Shown here piece by piece: positions 22,254 through 28,551 of a DNA stretch of 29,136 bases (its first letter is position 1; the number at the start of each line of letters is the position of its first letter). Both the position numbers and the translations under genes were made by a program. This DNA comes from Natronohydrobacter sp. GTDB lineage: Bacteria > Pseudomonadota > Alphaproteobacteria > Rhodobacterales > Rhodobacteraceae. Below the pieces are notes generated by a model that was not told where the DNA came from, made no database searches, and saw only the letters and a program-made list of their open reading frames with translations. The stretch spans positions 1 through 29,136 of the forward strand of contig SKSL01000178.1 of the NCBI GenBank assembly GCA_007123015.1. Direction: 5' to 3'.

Positions 22254-22787
22254 TTACTTCTTCTTGCCTTCCTTGCGGAAGATATACTCATCCTTGTACC
22301 GGATCCCTTTGCCCTTGTAGGGCTCAGGCGACCGCCACTTGCGGATATTCGCAGCGGTCTCGCCGACGAGTTGCTGGTCCATACCTTCGACAACGATTTC
22401 AGTCTGTTTCGGGACAGTGATCGTTATGCCCTCGGGCACCGCAAACACGACTTCATGGCTGTAACCGAGCGAAAGTTTCAGATCCTTGCCCGCCAGTGCA
22501 GCACGATACCCAACACCGACCAATTCAAGCTCTTTTTTGAAACCACCCGTCACGCCCTGCGCCAAGTTCGCCACCATCGAGCGGGTCATGCCCCACTGCT
22601 GGCGCGCACGCTTGGACAGACCGCGCGGCTTGACCGTGACAACATTGCCATCCAGGATGATATCAACATCATCACCGGCCGTGAAGCTGCGGGTACCCTT
22701 CGGGCCCTTGACCTCGATGGTCTGGCCCTTGACCTGAGCCGACACGCCCGAGGGCAGTTCGACAGGCTTTTTGCCAATACGCGACAT
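22254..22787 (-). CDS. rplF: 50S ribosomal protein L6
   Basis: A 177-residue L6 made of two related domains and located near the factor-binding site. It opens MSRIGKKPVELPSGVSAQVKG, and the C-terminal domain contains the RNA-binding stretch AANIRKWRSPEPYKGKGIRY followed by the lysine-rich end RKEGKKK. It lies between rpsH and rplR with spacers of about 11 bp. Confidence 0.98.
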   Translation of the reverse strand: MSRIGKKPVELPSGVSAQVKGQTIEVKGPKGTRSFTAGDDVDIILDGNVVTVKPRGLSKRARQQWGMTRSMVANLAQGVTGGFKKELELVGVGYRAALAGKDLKLSLGYSHEVVFAVPEGITITVPKQTEIVVEGMDQQLVGETAANIRKWRSPEPYKGKGIRYKDEYIFRKEGKKK

Positions 22788-22798
22788 TTCAGCCCTCC

Positions 22799-23197
22799 TC
22801 AGAATACACGGCAGAGCACTTCGCCACCAACATTGGCAGCGCGTGCATTTGCATCGGACATGACACCCTTGGGCGTCGAAACCACCGAGATGCCCAGGCC
22901 ATTGCGAACCTGCGGGATCTCGCGAACACCCGAATAGACGCGGCGTCCGGGTGTCGAGATGCGCTTCAGCTCGCGGATCACAGGCTGGCCATCTGCATAT
23001 TTGAGCGAGATTTCCAACTCCGGGTGACCAGCGTCCGAGGTCGCATGCTCATAGCCACGGATGTAGCCTTCGTCTTTCAGCACATCCAGAACCCAGGCGC
23101 GCAGCTTGGATGCAGGCGTGCGGACCGTTGATTTGCCACGCATCTGCGCATTGCGGATGCGGGTCAGCATATCGCCGAGAGGATCGTTCATCGACAT
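22799..23197 (-). CDS. rpsH: 30S ribosomal protein S8
   Basis: A 132-residue S8, a primary binder of 16S rRNA helix 21. Conserved stretches are DPLGDMLTRIRNAQ, RVYSGVREIPQVRNGLGI and the C-terminal VSTPKGVMSDANAR ending CRVF. The start at 23197 (MSMNDPLG) fits AAGGAG at a 9-nt distance; an ATG two codons later is possible. In enterobacteria S8 represses the spc operon by binding mRNA near rplE. I did not find an obvious helix-21 mimic here, but short structured sites are hard to see by eye. Confidence 0.97.
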   Translation of the reverse strand: MSMNDPLGDMLTRIRNAQMRGKSTVRTPASKLRAWVLDVLKDEGYIRGYEHATSDAGHPELEISLKYADGQPVIRELKRISTPGRRVYSGVREIPQVRNGLGISVVSTPKGVMSDANARAANVGGEVLCRVF

Positions 23198-23209
23198 CTT
23201 GCGATCTCC

Positions 23210-23515
23210 TTACCAGCTCGACTTGACCATGCCCGGAATCTGCCCCTTCGAGGCCAGATCCCGTAGCGCAATCCGCGACAGCTTCAGTTTGCGATAATAA
23301 GCCTTCGGACGCCCCGTCAGCTGGCAGCGATTGTGCAAGCGCGTCTCGGACGAGTTGCGCGGCAATTGTGCCAGTTTCAGATTCGCCTTGAAGCGCTCTT
23401 CCATCGGGCGATCAGTGTCGGCGGCGATAGCTTTAAGCTCAGCGCGCTTGGCAGCATATTTTGCCACCAGCTTTGCCCGCTTCTTCTCGCGCTCGACCAT
23501 TGCTTTCTTGGCCAT
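23210..23515 (-). CDS. rpsN: 30S ribosomal protein S14 (zinc-free long form)
   Basis: A 101-residue S14 of the long type. The CxxC zinc-ribbon pairs of the short form are absent; only one Cys remains, in LHNRCQLTGRPKAYYRK. The C-terminal end FRLSRIALRDLASKG-like tract reads LKLSRIALRDLASKGQIPG and finishes VKSSW. It lies 12 bp before rpsH and 21 bp after rplE. Confidence 0.98.
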   Translation of the reverse strand: MAKKAMVEREKKRAKLVAKYAAKRAELKAIAADTDRPMEERFKANLKLAQLPRNSSETRLHNRCQLTGRPKAYYRKLKLSRIALRDLASKGQIPGMVKSSW

Positions 23516-23536
23516 TGATACTCTCTCCCTCTCGCG

Positions 23537-24097
23537 TCAGCTGTTGAAGGGCATGTTGAAATTCTTCAACAGTGCCTTGGCTTCAGCGTCGGTTTTCGCG
23601 GTGGTGCAGATGATGATGTCCATGCCCCACATTTCGTCGATCTGATCGAAGTTGATTTCAGGGAAGACGATATGTTCCTTGATCCCCATGGCGTAGTTGC
23701 CACGGCCGTCGAAGGACGTGCCCTTCACACCGCGGAAGTCGCGCACGCGCGGCAGTGCCACAGTGATCAGACGATCCAGGAATTCATACATCCGGTCACC
23801 GCGCAGAGTGACCTTGACACCGAGCGGCATTTCTTCGCGGACCCGGAAGCCGGCGATGGAATTGCGCGCCTTGGTGATCACGGCTTTCTGGCCAGCAATC
23901 GCAGTCAGGTCAGCCTGGGCCGACTTGATCTTCTTACTGTCTTTGACGGCTTCACCGATCCCCATGTTCAGCACGATCTTGTCGAGCTTCGGGATCATCA
24001 TGTCATTCTTATAGCCGAATTCTTCTTTCATCGCCGCACGAATGCTGTCCTTGTAGACAGCCTTCAGACGGGGCGTGTAGGTGGCTGCGTCAAGCAT
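23537..24097 (-). CDS. rplE: 50S ribosomal protein L5
   Basis: A 186-residue L5, which binds 5S rRNA and contacts the P-site tRNA. Conserved stretches are PRLKAVYKDSIRAAMKEEFG, PKLDKIVLNMGIGEAVKDSK, GFRVREEMPLGVKVTLRGDRM and the C-terminal MDIIICTTAKTDAEAKALL. Its start ATG shares a base with the rplX stop, so the genes are coupled. Confidence 0.98.
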   Translation of the reverse strand: MLDAATYTPRLKAVYKDSIRAAMKEEFGYKNDMMIPKLDKIVLNMGIGEAVKDSKKIKSAQADLTAIAGQKAVITKARNSIAGFRVREEMPLGVKVTLRGDRMYEFLDRLITVALPRVRDFRGVKGTSFDGRGNYAMGIKEHIVFPEINFDQIDEMWGMDIIICTTAKTDAEAKALLKNFNMPFNS

Positions 24098-24402
24098 CAG
24101 ATCGCCTCCCCGGTTGTCTTGGCGAAACGCACTTTTTCGTCGCCATCCATGCGGAAGCCGACGCGCGTCGCCTTGCCATTGCCATCGACCAGAGCGAGGT
24201 TCGACATGTCAATCGGCATCGCTTGAGGCAGACGGCCACCTTGGGTGGTCTGGCTCTGCTTGGTATGGCGGATCGCAATGTTGATACCGGATACGACAGC
24301 CTTGTTGTCTTTCGGCATGACGCGGTCGATTTCACCAGTCTTGCCCTTGTCCTTGCCAGCAAGAACGATGACCTTGTCACCTTTTTTCAGTTTCGCAGCC
24401 AT
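24097..24402 (-). CDS. rplX: 50S ribosomal protein L24
   Basis: A 101-residue L24 assembly initiator with a KOW motif near the start (AAKLKKGDKVIVLAGKDKGK). The tract VSGINIAIRHTKQSQ is typical, and the end KTTGEAI follows VGFRMDGDEKVRFAK. The ATG at 24402 overlaps the rplN stop (TGATG) by one base. A GTG one codon upstream would also be in frame but the coupled ATG is more likely. Confidence 0.97.
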   Translation of the reverse strand: MAAKLKKGDKVIVLAGKDKGKTGEIDRVMPKDNKAVVSGINIAIRHTKQSQTTQGGRLPQAMPIDMSNLALVDGNGKATRVGFRMDGDEKVRFAKTTGEAI

Positions 24403-24770
24403 CACAACACCTCCGGCGCGAGCGAGATGATCTTCATGAAGTTCTTCGCGCGCAGTTCACGTACTACCGGCCCGAAGATACGGGTCCCGACAGGCTCATT
24501 CGCGTTGTTGAGAATGACGGCGGCGTTGCGGTCAAAACGAATGGCAGTTCCATCTTCGCGACGCACTTCCTTGGCAGTGCGCACAACAACAGCCTTGCGG
24601 ACATCGCCTTTCTTCACACGGCCACGCGGAATCGCTTCCTTGACCGATACCACGATGATGTCGCCAACAGACGCATAGCGCCGCTTGGACCCACCGAGGA
24701 CCTTGATGCACTGAACTCGGCGTGCGCCAGAGTTGTCAGCGACATCCAGATTGGTCTGCATCTGGATCAT
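24402..24770 (-). CDS. rplN: 50S ribosomal protein L14
   Basis: A 122-residue L14, near-invariant in length, from the interface of the large subunit. It shows MIQMQTNLDVADNSGARRVQC, then GDIIVVSVKEAIPRGRVKKGD, FDRNAAVILN and the end FMKIISLAPEVL. It is separated from rpsQ by a 63-bp spacer (24771-24833) with a small TGGGC/GCCCA hairpin at 24789-24804; otherwise that spacer is unremarkable. Confidence 0.98.
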   Translation of the reverse strand: MIQMQTNLDVADNSGARRVQCIKVLGGSKRRYASVGDIIVVSVKEAIPRGRVKKGDVRKAVVVRTAKEVRREDGTAIRFDRNAAVILNNANEPVGTRIFGPVVRELRAKNFMKIISLAPEVL

Positions 24771-24833
24771 TGGGTGTCTCCCGACCTTTGGGCCTTATTG
24801 CCCAGGGTTTCGATAAGACTGGATCGGTCCGGT

Positions 24834-25073
24834 TTACGCAGTCGCGTCGACCAGAACCTCCCAGCGTTTGCTCTTCGAGATCGGCGCGCATTCGATAATG
24901 CGGACAGTATCGCCAACCTTGAACTGGTTTTCCGGATCATGCGCACGGTATTTCTTCGTGCTGCGAACCGTTTTCTTCATAACTGGATGCGTGAAGCGGC
25001 GCTCGACCAGAACTGTCACGGTCTGATCATTCTTGTCGCTGGTCACTTTGCCTTGCAGGATGCGTTTGGGCAT
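24834..25073 (-). CDS. rpsQ: 30S ribosomal protein S17
   Basis: A 79-residue S17 with an OB fold that binds the 5' domain of 16S rRNA. It opens MPKRILQGKVTSDKNDQTV, and the central motif HPVMKKTVRSTKKYRAHDPEN and the conserved GDTVRIIECAPISKSKRW are present. It is 12 bp downstream of rpmC. Confidence 0.98.
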   Translation of the reverse strand: MPKRILQGKVTSDKNDQTVTVLVERRFTHPVMKKTVRSTKKYRAHDPENQFKVGDTVRIIECAPISKSKRWEVLVDATA

Positions 25074-25085
25074 GTTCTCAGCTCC

Positions 25086-25289
25086 TTAATTCGTGGCCGC
25101 GTCGTGGGCTTTTTCATTGAGGATGGTCGAGACGCGCGCAGCGTCACGACGCACCTGCCGGATCCGGGCTGTGTTTTCCAGCTGGTTGGTCGCTTTCTGG
25201 AAACGCAGGTTGAACGCTTCCTTTTTCAGCGAAACCAGCTCGTCACGCAGCTGATCCGGGGTCTTGTTCCGGAGATCTTCGGCTTTCAT
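25086..25289 (-). CDS. rpmC: 50S ribosomal protein L29
   Basis: A 67-residue two-helix L29, located at the tunnel exit where trigger factor and the signal recognition particle dock. It reads MKAEDLRNKTPDQLRDELVS, then KKEAFNLRFQKATNQLENT, and ends in AHDAATN. I place the start at the ATG 25289; the frame is open for 63 codons upstream, but that part is non-coding leader and contains a palindromic repeat. The unusual 201-bp spacer before rpmC and the promoter candidate within it suggest that transcription can start here inside the S10/spc cluster. Confidence 0.96.
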   Translation of the reverse strand: MKAEDLRNKTPDQLRDELVSLKKEAFNLRFQKATNQLENTARIRQVRRDAARVSTILNEKAHDAATN

Positions 25290-25311
25290 GGCCAATCCTT
25301 CAGTCAACAAT

Positions 25312-25354
25312 CGCTGGAGAGCCCCCTGCGATAGGGTCACCCTGATTCCCAGCG
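25312..25354 (-). promoter_or_regulatory. Potential stem in the rpmC leader
   Basis: CGCTGG (25312-25317) pairs with CCAGCG (25349-25354), closing a 31-nt loop that contains the 11-nt palindrome AGGGTGACCCT (minus strand). It would lie in the transcript from the promoter candidate at 25372-25400, 22 nt before the rpmC ATG. It may be a ribosomal-protein autoregulatory leader or chance; I cannot tell from one sequence. Confidence 0.35.
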
Positions 25355-25371
25355 GAGATGGATGAGCGCGT

Positions 25372-25400
25372 GCTATAGGCGGAATGCGCCCGTTTGGCAA
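25372..25400 (-). promoter_or_regulatory. Internal promoter candidate upstream of rpmC
   Basis: On the minus strand a -35 box TTGCCA (25395-25400), a 17-bp spacer and a -10 box TATAGC (25372-25377) are the best promoter match in the window. It closely mirrors the tRNA-Arg promoter at 238-266 in spacing and in the CTTGC and TATrsC contexts. Initiation near 25365 would leave a leader of about 75 nt before rpmC. A GC hairpin (CCCGGC/GCCGGG, 25424-25443, with outer AGAC/GTCT pairs) lies just upstream. Confidence 0.65.
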
Positions 25401-25458
25401 GAGCTCTTGCTTGAAAGACATACCCCGGCCCATCAGAGCCGGGACGTCTCTGTATGAG

Positions 25459-25487
25459 GTAGGGTGCGTGGTGACCACGCACCCTAC
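25459..25487 (-). repeat. 29-bp palindromic repeat, copy after rplP
   Basis: The arms are the same as in the rpoA copy, GTAGGGTGCGTGGT and ACCACGCACCCTAC; only the unpaired central base differs. The repeat starts 3 nt after the rplP stop codon. The repeat and the downstream promoter candidate lie together in the 201-bp rplP-rpmC spacer. Confidence 0.95.
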
Positions 25488-25490
25488 GGG

Positions 25491-25904
25491 TTACCAGTCC
25501 TCGCGCTGAACGACGCGGGTTTTGATCGGCAGTTTCATGGCCGCAAGACGCAATGCCTCGCGTGCAATCCCATCGTTCACCCCATCAATCTCGAACATCA
25601 CGCGGCCCGGCTTTACCTTCGCCGCCCAGAAATCGACAGAGCCTTTACCCTTACCCATCCGCACTTCGGTGGGTTTCGAAGTGACTGGCACATCCGGGAA
25701 GATGCGGATCCAGACCCGGCCCTGACGCTTCATATGCCGCGTCATGGCCCGACGGGCAGCTTCGATCTGGCGCGCCGTGATGCGCTCGGGCTCTACAGCT
25801 TTCAGACCGTAGCTGCCGAAGTTCAGCTCAAACCCGCCCTTGGCTTCGCCCTTGATACGGCCCTTGTGCTGCTTGCGGAACTTCGTCCGTTTCGGTTGCA
25901 ACAT
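25491..25904 (-). CDS. rplP: 50S ribosomal protein L16
   Basis: A 137-residue L16 that shapes the A-site tRNA binding region. It opens MLQPKRTKFRKQHKGRIKG. The central RHMKRQGRVWIRIFPD (preceded by AARRAMT) and GKGKGSVDFWAAKVKPGR are typical; the last stretch includes the region where a conserved Arg is hydroxylated in some bacteria. It lies 21 bp after rpsC and is followed by a palindromic repeat. Confidence 0.98.
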   Translation of the reverse strand: MLQPKRTKFRKQHKGRIKGEAKGGFELNFGSYGLKAVEPERITARQIEAARRAMTRHMKRQGRVWIRIFPDVPVTSKPTEVRMGKGKGSVDFWAAKVKPGRVMFEIDGVNDGIAREALRLAAMKLPIKTRVVQREDW

Positions 25905-25925
25905 TGTGTTTCTCCTTCAAACGGA

Positions 25926-26627
25926 TCAACGGCGCGGACGCGATGCGCCGCCCGAATCCTGAAGTTCCTGATGCTTGCGGTCACGCGCCTGGGGATCATG
26001 CTCCATGATTTCACCCTTGAAGATCCAGACCTTCACCCCGATGATCCCATAAGCAGTTTGTGCTTCAGCATGCGCATGGTCGATATCCGCGCGCAGCGTG
26101 TGCAGCGGAACGCGCCCCTCACGATACCATTCAGTCCGTGCAATCTCGGCACCTCCCAAGCGACCCGCAAGGTTCACCCGGATACCAAGAGCGCCCATGC
26201 GCATCGCGTTCTGCACAGCCCGCTTCATCGCACGACGGAAGCTCACACGACGCTCAAGCTGCTGGCAGATGCTTTCGGCCACCAGTTGCGCGTCAAGCTC
26301 GGGCTTGCGCACTTCGACGATGTTCAGATGCAGATCGCTGTCAGTGAAATTTGCTAGCTTCTTGCGCAGCGTCTCGATATCCGCGCCTTTCTTGCCAATG
26401 ATCACACCGGGACGCGCTGTATGGATCGTGACGCGGCATTTCTTGTGCGGACGCTCGATGATGACGCGGCTGACACCGGCCTGCTTGCATTCTTCATTGA
26501 TGAACTCGCGAATCTTCAGATCCTCGAGCAGAAGATTGCCATAGTCCTTGCTCTCAGCGAACCAGCGGCTGTCCCAGGTGCGGTTGACCTGCAGGCGCAT
26601 GCCGATCGGATTGACCTTCTGACCCAT
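25926..26627 (-). CDS. rpsC: 30S ribosomal protein S3
   Basis: A 233-residue S3 of the small-subunit head, lining the mRNA entry. It opens MGQKVNPIGMRLQVNRTWDS. The KH RNA-binding domain contains ARPGVIIGKKGADIETL, and the C-terminal domain contains RRVSFRRAMKRAVQNAMRMG, then GRLGGAEIARTEWYREGRVP. The basic tail ends GASRPRR. Its ATG overlaps the rplV stop by one base (TAATG). Confidence 0.98.
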   Translation of the reverse strand: MGQKVNPIGMRLQVNRTWDSRWFAESKDYGNLLLEDLKIREFINEECKQAGVSRVIIERPHKKCRVTIHTARPGVIIGKKGADIETLRKKLANFTDSDLHLNIVEVRKPELDAQLVAESICQQLERRVSFRRAMKRAVQNAMRMGALGIRVNLAGRLGGAEIARTEWYREGRVPLHTLRADIDHAHAEAQTAYGIIGVKVWIFKGEIMEHDPQARDRKHQELQDSGGASRPRR

Positions 26628-27007
26628 TATGCTTGCTCCTCGACCTGGCGAACCTTGATGGTCAGTTCTGAAAACGGCTTCATGATCTTGCCGAAACGAC
26701 CCCGTGCACGCGGGCGACCGCGCTTCATCACCAGGTTCTTGCCTACCCAGGCTTCCGCGACGACCAGTTCATCGACATCCAGACCGTGGTTGTTTTCCGC
26801 ATTGGCAATCGCCGATTGCAGGCATTTCTTCACGTCGCCCGCAATCCGCTTCTTCGAGAAGGTCAGATCATTGAGCGCCTTGTCTACTTTCTTGCCGCGG
26901 ATCATCGCAGCGACAAGATTCAACTTCTGCGGGCTGGTGCGCAGCATACGCGACTTCGCCATCGCTTCGTTCTCGGCCACGCGGCGCGGATTTGTCTCTT
27001 TACCCAT
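26627..27007 (-). CDS. rplV: 50S ribosomal protein L22
   Basis: A 126-residue L22, whose beta-hairpin lines the peptide exit tunnel. The helix region reads RMLRTSPQKLNLVAAMIRGK and the hairpin region VAEAWVGKNLVMKRGRPRAR, finishing GRFGKIMKPFSELTIKV. The tunnel-constriction region resembles macrolide-sensitive wild types; no insertion or deletion typical of resistance is apparent. It is 3 bp after rpsS and coupled to rpsC. Confidence 0.97.
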   Translation of the reverse strand: MGKETNPRRVAENEAMAKSRMLRTSPQKLNLVAAMIRGKKVDKALNDLTFSKKRIAGDVKKCLQSAIANAENNHGLDVDELVVAEAWVGKNLVMKRGRPRARGRFGKIMKPFSELTIKVRQVEEQA

Positions 27008-27010
27008 GGC

Positions 27011-27289
27011 TTATTTCCGTTTCGCTTTCTTGTCGGCCGCGTGCCCGTAATAGGTGCGCGTCGGCGAGTATTCGCCAAACTTCTGGCCGATCATGTCCTC
27101 TGTCACATTCACTGGAATGTGTTTCTTGCCGTTATAGACCCCGAATGTCAGGCCCACGAATTGCGGCAGGATGGTCGAGCGACGCGACCAGATCTTGATG
27201 ACTTCATTGCGACCTGATTCGCGTACTTTCTCGGCCTTTTTCAGGACGTAAGCATCGACGAAAGGGCCCTTCCAAACTGAACGTGCCAT
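27011..27289 (-). CDS. rpsS: 30S ribosomal protein S19
   Basis: A 92-residue S19 of the small-subunit head, partner of S13. It opens MARSVWKGPFVDAYVLKKAE. The conserved IKIWSRRSTILPQFVGLTF, YNGKKHIPVNVTEDMIGQKF and GEYSPTRTYYGHAADKKAK are intact. It lies 3 bp after rplB and 3 bp before rplV. Confidence 0.98.
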   Translation of the reverse strand: MARSVWKGPFVDAYVLKKAEKVRESGRNEVIKIWSRRSTILPQFVGLTFGVYNGKKHIPVNVTEDMIGQKFGEYSPTRTYYGHAADKKAKRK

Positions 27290-27292
27290 AAA

Positions 27293-28132
27293 TTAGCGAC
27301 CCTTCTTCTTCGCGTGGCGGGACCGCAGAATGTACTGGTCGGTCTGCTTGTTCGAGCGCGTCTTGCGGCCCTTGGTGTCCTTGCCCCAGGGCGTGACCGG
27401 CGTGCGGCCCCCAGAGGTACGACCCTCACCACCCCCATGCGGGTGATCAATCGGGTTCATCGCAACACCGCGCACAGAGGGGCGCTTGCCCTGATGCCGC
27501 GTGCGTCCCGCCTTACCGAAATTCTGGTTGCTGTTGTCAGGGTTCGAGACAGCGCCAACAGTCGCCATGCATTCCTGCCGCACAAGACGCAACTCGCCCG
27601 AGGACAAGCGGATCTGCGCATAGCCGCCATCACGACCGACAAACTGGGCATAGGTGCCCGCCGCGCGCGCGATCTGGCCGCCCTTGCCGGGCTTAATCTC
27701 GATATTGTGCACGATCGTCCCGATCGGCATGCCCGAGAAGGGCATCGCATTGCCGGGCTTTATGTCGGCCTTGACGGACGCGACCACCTTGTCGCCGACA
27801 GCCAGACGCTGCGGGGCCAGGATGTACGCCTGTTCGCCGGTTTCATACTTGATCAGCGCGATGAAGGCGGTACGGTTCGGGTCATACTCGATCCGCTCAA
27901 CTGTCGCCGGAACATCAAGCTTGTTACGCTTGAAATCGACGATACGATAGAGACGCTTCGCGCCACCACCAATGCGGCGTGCTGTGATACGTCCGGTATT
28001 GTTCCGACCGCCCGATTTGGTCAAGCCTTCCGTGAGGGCCTTGACAGGGCGACCTTTCCAAAGCTCCGAACGGTCGATCAGCACCAGCCCGCGCTGGCCC
28101 GGCGTCGTTGGTTTATACGACTTGAGTGCCAT
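27293..28132 (-). CDS. rplB: 50S ribosomal protein L2
   Basis: A 279-residue L2, required for peptidyl-transferase activity and subunit joining. It opens MALKSYKPTTPGQRGLVLI and shows the central GTIVHNIEIKPGKGGQIAR. The invariant histidine stretch GVAMNPIDHPHGGGEGRTSG is followed by TPVTPWGKDTKGRKTR. The start at ATG 28132 gives the standard length; the frame continues upstream for 24 codons through a hairpin-rich spacer and is not coding. Confidence 0.98.
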   Translation of the reverse strand: MALKSYKPTTPGQRGLVLIDRSELWKGRPVKALTEGLTKSGGRNNTGRITARRIGGGAKRLYRIVDFKRNKLDVPATVERIEYDPNRTAFIALIKYETGEQAYILAPQRLAVGDKVVASVKADIKPGNAMPFSGMPIGTIVHNIEIKPGKGGQIARAAGTYAQFVGRDGGYAQIRLSSGELRLVRQECMATVGAVSNPDNSNQNFGKAGRTRHQGKRPSVRGVAMNPIDHPHGGGEGRTSGGRTPVTPWGKDTKGRKTRSNKQTDQYILRSRHAKKKGR

Positions 28133-28155
28133 GCTTTCTGTCTTCCGTGTGCTCT

Positions 28156-28237
28156 GGACCAAAAGGTCCGGTTGTCGTGATGCGGCCCCGGAGGTCCGCG
28201 CCAAATAACCAGCGGCCCCGAGAGCGTCGGGGCCGCT
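28156..28237 (-). promoter_or_regulatory. Hairpin-rich rplW-rplB spacer with alternative pairing
   Basis: The 122-bp spacer holds an 11-bp perfect stem AGCGGCCCCGA / TCGGGGCCGCT with a 5-nt loop (28211-28237) and a GGACC/AAAA/GGTCC hairpin (28156-28169). The 9-mer GCGGCCCCG occurs twice (28182-28190 and 28212-28220), and its complement CGGGGCCGC once (28228-28236). That arm can therefore pair with either copy, giving mutually exclusive folds as in attenuators. No T-tract follows the large stem on the minus strand. Confidence 0.65.
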
Positions 28238-28254
28238 GAGTCGTGGTGCCTATA

Positions 28255-28551
28255 TCAAAGGCCCGTGGTCACGTCGATAGCATTTCCCTCTTCGAGGGTG
28301 ACATATGCTTTCTTCACGTCCTTGCGGCGGCCGCGCATCCCGCGGAACACTTTGGCCTTGCCTTTGGTGATCGTCGTGTTGACCGCTTTCACCTTCACAC
28401 CAAAGATCGCTTCAATCGCGTCCTTGATCTGCGGCTTGTTCGCGTCAATCGCCACCTCAAAGACAACGGCATTGGCTTCAGAGGCCATGGTCGCTTTCTC
28501 GGTGATGATCGGCTTGCGGATCACGTCGTAATGTTCTGCGTTCACGCTCAT
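28255..28551 (-). CDS. rplW: 50S ribosomal protein L23
   Basis: A 98-residue L23, at the tunnel exit and a docking site for trigger factor and the signal recognition particle. It opens YDVIRKPIITEKATMASE. The extended loop KAVNTTITKGKAKVFRGMRG is typical, followed by RRKDVKKAYVTLEEGNAIDV. Its ATG overlaps the rplD stop by 4 bp. Confidence 0.98.
   Translation of the reverse strand: MSVNAEHYDVIRKPIITEKATMASEANAVVFEVAIDANKPQIKDAIEAIFGVKVKAVNTTITKGKAKVFRGMRGRRKDVKKAYVTLEEGNAIDVTTGL

Noticed and set aside
25290..25478. N-terminal extension of rpmC by 63 codons
   Set aside because: The extension runs over a palindromic repeat and a promoter candidate, L29 is reliably about 60-70 residues, and the ATG at 25289 gives the family start.
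16870..25487. 29-bp palindromes as terminators or a CRISPR array
   Set aside because: The copies are kilobases apart with coding genes between them, and none is followed by a T-tract on the transcribed strand.
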